Assembly (NCBI GenBank): GCA_030637245.1
Contig: DAOVVI010000002.1
Location: 1-15,640, forward strand
DNA from: Cyclobacteriaceae bacterium
GTDB taxonomy: Bacteria > Bacteroidota > Bacteroidia > Cytophagales > Cyclobacteriaceae
Direction: 5' to 3'
Length of the DNA stretch: 15,640 bases
Shown here: piece after piece, positions 7,820 through 13,809 of the stretch
Numbering within the stretch: position 1 is the stretch's first letter
Layout: each line of letters begins with the position of its first letter
Program-made: the position numbers and the translations under genes
Notes under the pieces: generated by a model
Told to the model about the DNA's origin: nothing
Database searches by the model: none
Seen by the model: the letters and a program-made list of their open reading frames with translations, nothing else

Positions 7820-8134
7820 ATGTTAGGAATATTATTACAAGCCGGTGGAGGATCGGCAATGACAGGTAATTTAGTACTCATTGGAGGGATTATCGTGATC
7901 TTTTATTTTTTCATGATTCGTCCTCAGCAGAAAAAGCAAAAGGATCAGAAGAAATTTTTAGAAGAAATTAAAAAAGGAGATATGGCTGTAACAACGGGAG
8001 GAATCCATGGAAAAGTTGCAGCTATTGATGATGATACGGTCTTGTTGGAAGTGGATAGAGGAACTAAAATAAAAGTAGAGAAAGGTTCCATATCTCTTGA
8101 AGCGAGTAAAAAATACGCTGAGAAAAAAATGTAA
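7820..8134 (+). CDS. yajC: Preprotein translocase accessory subunit YajC
   Basis: 104 residues, normal for the family. YajC binds the SecDF complex at the inner membrane. A short N-terminal stretch precedes one transmembrane helix (about 17-33, LVLIGGIIVIFYFFMI). Then come the hallmark RPQQKKQKDQKKF (34-46) and the conserved cytosolic domain with KKGDMAVTTGGIHGKV (51-66) and a beta-rich C-terminus. secD and secF are not adjacent here, unlike in Proteobacteria; instead yajC lies between the DUF1573 lipoprotein and YbbR genes. Confidence 0.95.
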   Translation: MLGILLQAGGGSAMTGNLVLIGGIIVIFYFFMIRPQQKKQKDQKKFLEEIKKGDMAVTTGGIHGKVAAIDDDTVLLEVDRGTKIKVEKGSISLEASKKYAEKKM

Positions 8135-8139
8135 TTTAG

Positions 8140-9111
8140 TTGATTGATGTCAGGAAAATATCACTTGCAATTACAAATTTTTTAGCTCCGCTAAGAGGGG
8201 CAAACTGGAAAGTGATATTGCTTTGCGTCTCAACTTCCGCAACCTTTTGGTTTTTTAATGCATTAAATAAAGAGTACACCACACGAATTGACTACCCTGT
8301 TAAATTAGTTTTTAATAGGGATAGTTTGGTGGCTTTGAGAGATCCGCCGGAAGAGATTCCGATCAATGTAACCGGTGGAGGATGGCAATTGCTGAAAAGT
8401 ACAATCTCGGTGAATGTAGAACCTGTGATCATAAAACCAGAAAATCCTGTTCAGACTCAGTTTTTTACAGCAAATAATCTGCTCCCGATTTTTTCAAATC
8501 AACTTCATAATTTGAACATTAATTATATTGCAACAGATACGGTTTTTTTTAAAATTGATCCTTATGCAGACAGGAGGCTTCGTATAAAGTTAGATTCGGC
8601 AAGTATTCAGCTTAAGGAAAATTTTTTCATTACCTCCGAACTTTTGGTGGATCCGGATACAGTTAATTTTCACGGTCCTGCGTCACTCGTCAATCAACTT
8701 CCGGATGTATTTATGGTATCATTGTCTGATAAGAACATCAATGATCGTTACAATGAAGAATTGAGTCTGGATCTTTTTTCTCCTTCTCTTATCAAAAAAA
8801 TTCCTGAAGTAATTCATATTGAATTTGAAGTTGAAGAGTTTATAGAACAAACTTCCACATTAAATGTAGAACTGGTAAATTTTCCTTATGATTCTTCTGT
8901 ATATATTCAGATAAGCAGCCTCGAGGCAACTATTAATATGCAAAAAAGTTTTAGGAATAAGGTAAAAGCCGAAGATTTCCTGATCATATCAGATTTGAAT
9001 AACATGCATGCTGCAGACTCTACTATAACTGTAGAAGTGATGGAGTTGCCAAATTATGTGAAGGATATTGCATTTCATGAGAACAGGGTAAAAGTTATCT
9101 ATGCCGAATAA
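8140..9111 (+). CDS. YbbR-domain (CdaR-like) membrane-anchored protein
   Basis: 323 residues. One N-terminal transmembrane helix (about 23-40, WKVILLCVSTSATFWFFN) precedes a long extracytoplasmic part made of about three YbbR-type beta-rich repeats (roughly 45-125, 145-230 and 235-322). Similarity is recognised from the anchor followed by a tract like YPVKLVF, and from repeated VNFHGP and VELVNFP-type strands. In Firmicutes the YbbR protein CdaR modulates the diadenylate cyclase CdaA; no cyclase gene is in this window. The start is TTG (8140-8142): the frame has a stop just upstream and no ATG before the anchor. It lies five bases after yajC and overlaps coaE by 11 bases. Confidence 0.82.
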   Translation: MIDVRKISLAITNFLAPLRGANWKVILLCVSTSATFWFFNALNKEYTTRIDYPVKLVFNRDSLVALRDPPEEIPINVTGGGWQLLKSTISVNVEPVIIKPENPVQTQFFTANNLLPIFSNQLHNLNINYIATDTVFFKIDPYADRRLRIKLDSASIQLKENFFITSELLVDPDTVNFHGPASLVNQLPDVFMVSLSDKNINDRYNEELSLDLFSPSLIKKIPEVIHIEFEVEEFIEQTSTLNVELVNFPYDSSVYIQISSLEATINMQKSFRNKVKAEDFLIISDLNNMHAADSTITVEVMELPNYVKDIAFHENRVKVIYAE

Positions 9112-9715
9112 GCCTTTAAAAATAGGTGTAACAGGAGGTATTGGAGCAGGAAAATCAATTGTTTGTAAAATATTTAAAATTTTAGGTATTCCTGTTTATA
9201 ATGCTGACGAACGCGCAAAAGTATTGATGGTTCAGGATAAGCATGTTGTCGAATCCATAAAAAGAAATTTTGGCGATGAGGCCTACCTTGTCAATGGAAA
9301 ATTAAATAATATATACCTGGCAAATCAGGTTTTTAAAAATGAAAATAAGCTGAAGATCATTAATGCAATTGTGCATCCTGCTGTCACAATAGACTTTGAT
9401 AATTGGTTAAAAAACCATGAGAACAAATCGTATGTGATAAAGGAAGCTGCGCTTTTAGTAGAATCAGGTTCGTATGAATTTCTGGATTACTTAATTACAG
9501 TTACAGCTCCCATTGATATTCGAATTGCCCGTATCCTGACCAGGGATAATCATCGTACTAAAGAAAATATCGAGGAAATTATATCAAAGCAATTGAGTGA
9601 TGAGGAAAAAATAAGTAAATCTAAATTTATTATTACCAATGACAACCATTCATTATTGATACCGGAAGTGCTCAAAATCCATGAGTTTTTGATTAGTTCA
9701 ATTCAAACTGGTTAA
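9101..9715 (+). CDS. coaE: Dephospho-CoA kinase
   Basis: 204 residues, usual length. It phosphorylates the 3'-hydroxyl of dephospho-CoA, the last step of coenzyme A synthesis. The P-loop is GGIGAGKS (12-19), preceded by KIGVT. Other family marks are YNADE (33-37) with the conserved Asp36, VHP (91-93) before the lid region, and KEAALLVESG (114-123), which corresponds to the usual E-x-PLLFE motif with the Pro replaced by Ala. The ATG overlaps the last 11 bases of the YbbR gene, so translation is probably coupled. It is the last gene of the nusB operon; 45 bases separate it from the sigma factor gene, with no terminator hairpin seen. Confidence 0.93.
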   Translation: MPNKPLKIGVTGGIGAGKSIVCKIFKILGIPVYNADERAKVLMVQDKHVVESIKRNFGDEAYLVNGKLNNIYLANQVFKNENKLKIINAIVHPAVTIDFDNWLKNHENKSYVIKEAALLVESGSYEFLDYLITVTAPIDIRIARILTRDNHRTKENIEEIISKQLSDEEKISKSKFIITNDNHSLLIPEVLKIHEFLISSIQTG

Positions 9716-9760
9716 TATTCGCTAAATTCGGTAATTTCGTTTCTCAATTACTTTTTTTTG

Positions 9761-10336
9761 ATGGAAAGCGTAAAATCTTCATATACAGAAGAACAAAGGC
9801 ATCATATTTTTGAAAGTGAATTTCTGCCACATATTGATGCTATGTATAATTTTGCTTATCGAATAACCTACGATGAAGCCAGTGCGAAGGACCTGTTACA
9901 AGAAACTTATTACAAAGCTTTTAGGTTTATAGAGTCATTTCATGAGGGGACAAATGCTAAAGCATGGCTTTTCAGAATATTGAAAAATAGTTTTATCAAT
10001 GAATTTCGTAAAAAAAATAAGGAGCCATCTATGGTAGATTATCAGGATGTTGAAACTTATTATAACTCAGATGATGTTAATGAAGTAATAACAAGTGATT
10101 TAAGAGTCGAAGTGCTTCAGGATATGATTGGTGATGAAATATCGAATGCCTTAAACGCTTTGGCAGTAGATTTTAGAATTGTGATAATATTATGCGATCT
10201 TGAAGGATTTACTTATGAGGAAATGTCAAAAATTCTTGATATACCAATTGGCACTGTCAGATCGCGCCTGCATAGGGCCAGGAATTTGTTAAGAGAAAGA
10301 TTGAAGACTTACGCAAAATCGATGGGTTTTAAATAG
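9761..10336 (+). CDS. ECF-type RNA polymerase sigma factor
   Basis: 191 residues from ATG 9761; a TTG directly before it (9758) could add one residue but ATG is preferred. Region 2 (about 24-88) shows YNFAYRITYDEASAKDLLQETYYKAF and then AKAWLFRILKNSFINEFRKKNK, the core-binding and -10 recognition helices. Region 4 (about 126-180) holds the helix-turn-helix YEEMSKILDIPIGTVRSRLHRAR. An acidic linker (about 92-113) joins them. Group IV sigma factors direct a small regulon and are usually held by an anti-sigma factor encoded next door. The next gene, 7 bases downstream, is a good candidate. A weak -7-like TAATTTCG (9732-9739) lies upstream without a clear -33. Target genes are unknown. Confidence 0.93.
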   Translation: MESVKSSYTEEQRHHIFESEFLPHIDAMYNFAYRITYDEASAKDLLQETYYKAFRFIESFHEGTNAKAWLFRILKNSFINEFRKKNKEPSMVDYQDVETYYNSDDVNEVITSDLRVEVLQDMIGDEISNALNALAVDFRIVIILCDLEGFTYEEMSKILDIPIGTVRSRLHRARNLLRERLKTYAKSMGFK

Positions 10337-10343
10337 ATTATTT

Positions 10344-10646
10344 ATGAAAGACAAAAAAGTACAAGATTATTTGGATTGTTGCATAATAAATAAATGCGGA
10401 GAGCCTGGTTGCGACGATTATGCAGTAAGGAAGGATTTGATCCAGAAGATCATTGATGGCCAGGCCAGTGAAGATGAACTAAGTTTGTATAACGCAATTA
10501 GTTCAAAATGTAGTGATTGTAAATGCAGGCAGTATTGTGAACAAGAATTGGCGATAAAAAATCTTCTTCAAACCAAGCTTGATCGAAAAAGAGTCCCATT
10601 AGACATAATTGAAAAAATTAAAACAAGAATTAACAAAACTACCTGA
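10344..10646 (+). CDS. Small Cys-rich protein, putative zinc-binding anti-sigma factor
   Basis: 100 residues with no signal peptide or membrane segment, so probably cytoplasmic. It has eight cysteines in two groups: CC at 12-13, then 18 and 23, and CSDCKCRQYC with cysteines at 56, 59, 61 and 65. A short helix-forming part (28-50, with IDGQASEDELSLYNAI) lies between, and a basic C-terminal tail ends VPLDIIEKIKTRI (84-96). The middle segment plus C-x-x-C and the V-P-x-x-I-x-x-K-I tail resemble ZAS-type (RsrA-like) anti-sigma factors. The usual ZAS His four residues before the first Cys is Ile52 here. Position directly after the ECF sigma gene supports the anti-sigma reading. A redox or metal sensing role is inference. 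Confidence 0.7.
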   Translation: MKDKKVQDYLDCCIINKCGEPGCDDYAVRKDLIQKIIDGQASEDELSLYNAISSKCSDCKCRQYCEQELAIKNLLQTKLDRKRVPLDIIEKIKTRINKTT

Positions 10647-10649
10647 TGT

Positions 10650-11231
10650 ATGGACAATGGGAAAGCAATTATTTTTTCTGCGCCATCAGGATCAGGTAAA
10701 ACCACTATAGTCCGGCATCTTATCAGAACCTGCTATTATCTCGATTTTTCCATATCAGCTACGACGAGGCCAAGAAGGACCGGGCGTGAAATAAACGGAA
10801 AGGACTATTACTTTCTTTCATTGGAGGACTTCAAAAAAAAAATTGCCAATAATGAGTTGGTGGAATGGGAGGAAGTTTACGATGGGAATCATTACGGCAC
10901 ATTAAAATCTGAAATTGAGCGACTTTGGGGCATTGGAAAGCACGTGGTTTTCGATGTAGATGTTAAAGGTGGATTGAAACTAAAGGAGTACTTTCAAGAA
11001 AAGGCCTTAGCGATTTTTGTTCGTGTAAATGATCTAAAAGTTCTTGAAAAAAGGCTAAAACATAGAAATACCGAATCTGAAGAGAACATTAAGAGGCGTC
11101 TTGCAAAGGCTGAATTTGAAATGACTTTTGAGAATGGCTTTGACATAACCTTGATTTCTGACAAATTGGAACAAACATTAGAAACAGCCGAAAAACTAGT
11201 GTCTGAATTTATTTTTCAGAACAATAGCTAA
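10650..11231 (+). CDS. gmk: Guanylate kinase
   Basis: 193 residues, typical length. It converts GMP to GDP with ATP in the cytoplasm. Visible motifs are the P-loop SAPSGSGKTT (10-19), the GMP-binding segment ISATTRPRRTGREINGKDY (35-53), VEWEEVYDGNHYGT (71-84) with the conserved Glu and Tyr contacts, and VVFDVDVKGG (99-108). The C-terminal lid and helices follow in order. The ATG chosen (10650) lies 3 bases after the stop of the Cys-rich gene; another ATG at 10646 is out of frame. The tight spacing puts it in one transcript with the sigma factor and nadD, so its expression may respond to that regulator. Confidence 0.95.
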   Translation: MDNGKAIIFSAPSGSGKTTIVRHLIRTCYYLDFSISATTRPRRTGREINGKDYYFLSLEDFKKKIANNELVEWEEVYDGNHYGTLKSEIERLWGIGKHVVFDVDVKGGLKLKEYFQEKALAIFVRVNDLKVLEKRLKHRNTESEENIKRRLAKAEFEMTFENGFDITLISDKLEQTLETAEKLVSEFIFQNNS

Positions 11232-11237
11232 TCAATA

Positions 11238-11810
11238 ATGAAAGCAGGTCTTTATTTTGGCTCATTCAATCCAATCCATAACGGACATCTTATAATTGCC
11301 CAGGCAGTCCAGGAGCTTGCAAAACTTGATAAAGTCTGGTTTATAGTTTCGCCACAAAATCCGTTAAAACGAAATAAATCACTATTGCATGAATTTGATC
11401 GTTACGATATGGTGAAGCTTGCAATCGAAGATAACGACAGGTTCAAGGTAAGTGACATTGAATTTAATATGCCTAGACCAAGTTTTACCATTGATACATT
11501 GTCATACCTGAAGGAAAGGCATCCCGGTATTCAGTTTAAATTAATAATTGGGGGTGACAATCTTTCAATTTTCCCTAAATGGAAAAACAGTCAAAAAATC
11601 ATAAAAGATTTTGGGCTAATAGTCTATCCCAGACCCGGATCAAAACAAAATGATTTAATAAATCACCCAAATGTTGTATTCATAGAAGCACCTTTGCTTG
11701 ATATCTCCGCAACATTTATAAGAAAATGTATTAGGGAGAACAGATCAATACGTTACCTTGTTCCTGAAAAAGCAGCTGATTTTATTTGCGATAGAAAATT
11801 GTACATCTAA
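11238..11810 (+). CDS. nadD: Nicotinate-nucleotide adenylyltransferase
   Basis: 190 residues, full length. It adenylates nicotinate mononucleotide to deamido-NAD in NAD biosynthesis. The nucleotidyltransferase signature GSFNPIHNGH (8-17) gives the T/H-x-G-H motif, and IIGGDNLSIFPKW (103-115) is the family's second landmark. The closing motif DISATFIRKCI (155-165) corresponds to the usual I-S-S/A-T-x-I-R. It lies six bases after gmk and ends the + strand block. The following gene, frr, is convergent with only 12 bases between stop codons, and no hairpin terminator is visible there. Confidence 0.95.
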   Translation: MKAGLYFGSFNPIHNGHLIIAQAVQELAKLDKVWFIVSPQNPLKRNKSLLHEFDRYDMVKLAIEDNDRFKVSDIEFNMPRPSFTIDTLSYLKERHPGIQFKLIIGGDNLSIFPKWKNSQKIIKDFGLIVYPRPGSKQNDLINHPNVVFIEAPLLDISATFIRKCIRENRSIRYLVPEKAADFICDRKLYI

Positions 11811-11822
11811 TTCATTAGCTAG

Positions 11823-12383
11823 TTAAACAGTCATGATTTCGTCCTCTTTTTTTGCGAGGAGATCATCTATCTTTTTAATGTATTCATCAGTAAGTTCCTG
11901 AATTGTTGTTTCAGCTTTTTTTACGTCGTCCTCAGAGACGTGTTCTTTCAGGAGTTTTTTTAGATGGTCATTCGCATCCTTTCTCACATTGCGCACACTA
12001 ATCCGGCCATGTTCAGTTTCATTTCTGGATTGTTTTACAAGATCTTTTCTTCTTTCTTCCGTAAGTGGGGGAATATTGAGCCTTATGATCTCACCATCGT
12101 TTTGAGGATTTAACCCGAGGTCACTGTTGATAATCGCTCTTTCAATTTCAGTGAGTATATTTTTTTCCCAGGGTTTTATTGCCAGGGTTTTAGCATCGGG
12201 CGTATTTACAGAAGCCACTTGATTTATGGGAGTTGGATTGCCATAATAATCAACCACAAGTCCATCCAGCATACTTGGCATGGCTCTGCCGGCTCTGATC
12301 TTGGCCAGCGCATGTGAAACATGATGAAGCGATTTTTCCATGTGGTCTTTTGCCTCTTCTATATAAAATTCAAGTTCTTCCAT
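11823..12383 (-). CDS. frr: Ribosome recycling factor
   Basis: 186 residues, the standard length. With EF-G it splits post-termination ribosomes. The sequence follows the family throughout: HALAKIRAGRAMPSMLDGL (24-42), VDYYGNPTPINQVASV (44-59), the IKPWEKN segment, LNIPPLTEERRKDLVK (102-117) and RISVRNVRKDAND (127-139). Domain I is formed by the terminal helices and domain II by the middle beta strands. The gene is 16 bases downstream of pyrH, a gene order conserved in most bacteria, so they are co-transcribed. Confidence 0.97.
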   Translation of the reverse strand: MEELEFYIEEAKDHMEKSLHHVSHALAKIRAGRAMPSMLDGLVVDYYGNPTPINQVASVNTPDAKTLAIKPWEKNILTEIERAIINSDLGLNPQNDGEIIRLNIPPLTEERRKDLVKQSRNETEHGRISVRNVRKDANDHLKKLLKEHVSEDDVKKAETTIQELTDEYIKKIDDLLAKKEDEIMTV

Positions 12384-12399
12384 AATTGTGCGTTTATTC

Positions 12400-13104
12400 T
12401 TAGTGTACCAGTGTTCCTATTTTTTCGCCTTTTATAATCTTTAAAAGATTACCTGGCTTGTTCATGTCAAAAACGATTATTGGCAGATGGTTTTCTTGAC
12501 ATAATGTGAAGGCTGTCATATCCATGACGTTGAGGCCTTTTTGAATTACATCATCATAGGTTATTTTTGAAAACCGCTCAGCATCTGGATTTTTTTCCGG
12601 ATCTTCGGTATAAATACCATCAACCCTTGTTCCTTTAAGTACAACGTCTGCTTCGATTTCAATTGCTCTTAAACTGGCGGCTGAATCTGTAGTAAAATAT
12701 GGATTCCCTGTTCCGGCTCCAAAAATGACAAGTCTGCCCTTTTCTAAGTGCCGAATCGCTCTTCTTCGTATAAATTGCTCACATACCTGGTCAATTTTAA
12801 TACCTGACATCAATCGTGTAAAAACACCAATACCTTCAAGCGCACTTTGTAGGGCCATAGCATTGATAACTGTAGCCAGCATTCCCATATAATCGCCTTG
12901 TACACGGTCCATACCTGATTTCTCAGCCTGAATGCCACGGAATATATTTCCACCGCCAATAACAATAGCAAGTTCAACACCACTTTCTTTTACTTTCTTT
13001 ATCTCACTTGTATATTGTTCTAGTCGTTGAGGGTCGATTCCGAATTTCTTTTTTCCCATCAACGCTTCTCCACTAAGTTTTAGCAGAATGCGTTTGTACT
13101 TCAT
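12400..13104 (-). CDS. pyrH: UMP kinase
   Basis: 234 residues, normal for the bacterial amino-acid-kinase-fold UMP kinase, which makes UDP from UMP and is typically regulated by GTP and UTP. Visible signatures: [12 protein letters not shown] (6-17), [10 protein letters not shown] (48-57), [12 protein letters not shown] (71-82), [15 protein letters not shown] (129-143) and [14 protein letters not shown] (156-169). It begins the pyrH-frr transcript and has a good -7 element a short way upstream. Confidence 0.97.
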   Translation of the reverse strand: MKYKRILLKLSGEALMGKKKFGIDPQRLEQYTSEIKKVKESGVELAIVIGGGNIFRGIQAEKSGMDRVQGDYMGMLATVINAMALQSALEGIGVFTRLMSGIKIDQVCEQFIRRRAIRHLEKGRLVIFGAGTGNPYFTTDSAASLRAIEIEADVVLKGTRVDGIYTEDPEKNPDAERFSKITYDDVIQKGLNVMDMTAFTLCQENHLPIIVFDMNKPGNLLKIIKGEKIGTLVH

Positions 13105-13126
13105 ATTATTAAAAAATTTAATTAGA

Positions 13127-13134
13127 CAAATATA
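13127..13134 (-). promoter_or_regulatory. Predicted -7 element of the pyrH-frr transcript
   Basis: On the - strand TATATTTG is an exact match to the Bacteroidetes consensus TAnnTTTG. It would place the transcription start about 17 bases before the pyrH ATG. No TTG lies at the usual -33 spacing, so the call rests on the -7 element and its position. Confidence 0.4.
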
Positions 13135-13233
13135 ATATTGAACTTCAATTATTCATAAAAATTTCTCAATTGGACTTAAGCCCGTCAACCGAGGTTGGAC
13201 ATTACATTTCAAATCCCGTATATCAGAGATTAC

Positions 13234-13731
13234 TCAAAATTGAAGAATCAACTCATCTTTTTTGACCTTCTGGTTTTTCTCTACCAATATTTTCTTTATA
13301 GTTCCATCGTGTGGAGATTTTAAAACATTTTCCATTTTCATGGCTTTCAATACGATCAACGGATCGCCACTTTTTACCGGCTGACCTTCATTAACCCGGA
13401 TATCAATGATTAATCCCGGCATTGGAGCTATGAGTCCGTCAGCTTTTTTGATTGATTCCTTTTTAATTCCCATCTTTTCAAGAAGGAGGTCATTTTCATC
13501 CTGTAGCTCTACTTTGTACACATGCTCGTTAACCTTTATTTCAAATTTGTTAGTTTGAATATCATAGTGTAAAATGCACACCTTAAAGGATTTATTGTTG
13601 TGGATTATATGATAGTTTGTTGTATCAATTCTATGGATATCAAGATTTTTTTTCTCGCCATTTACTGTGAATTGATCTTTAATTATTTCAATTAAAAAAT
13701 CATACGTATCGTTTACTTTTGACCTAACCAT
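13234..13731 (-). CDS. Biotin carboxyl carrier subunit (biotin/lipoyl attachment protein)
   Basis: 165 residues. The C-terminal biotinyl domain (about 98-165) starts GLIAPMPGLIIDIRVNEGQ and contains LKAMKMEN, with the biotinylated lysine predicted at 132; the domain closes with VEKNQKVKKDELILQF. The N-terminal part (1-95) is beta-rich and has no clear family. The AMKME form is that of acyl-CoA carboxylase and oxaloacetate decarboxylase carriers. Separate carrier proteins of this layout are common in Bacteroidetes and serve acetyl- or propionyl-CoA carboxylase. No carboxylase subunit lies nearby in the window, so the partner is unknown. It is 129 bases upstream of pyrH in the same direction, and divergent from the M1 peptidase. 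Confidence 0.88.
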   Translation of the reverse strand: MVRSKVNDTYDFLIEIIKDQFTVNGEKKNLDIHRIDTTNYHIIHNNKSFKVCILHYDIQTNKFEIKVNEHVYKVELQDENDLLLEKMGIKKESIKKADGLIAPMPGLIIDIRVNEGQPVKSGDPLIVLKAMKMENVLKSPHDGTIKKILVEKNQKVKKDELILQF

Positions 13732-13809
13732 TTCAAATTTATTTGTTTCAATGAGTTAAATATAAGTTAATTTACCGTTTTTTGTTGATTGAGATTTGGA
13801 TTGAATATT

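Noticed and set aside
11807..11818. Palindrome CTAATTCATTAG at the nadD stop codon
   Set aside because: A 5-bp AT-rich stem with a 2-base loop and no T-tract cannot act as an intrinsic terminator.
13734..13741. Exact TAAATTTG (-7 consensus) on the - strand just before the biotin-carrier ATG
   Set aside because: It is only 2 bases from the ATG, so transcription would begin at or inside the start codon, and there is no -33 element at the right distance.
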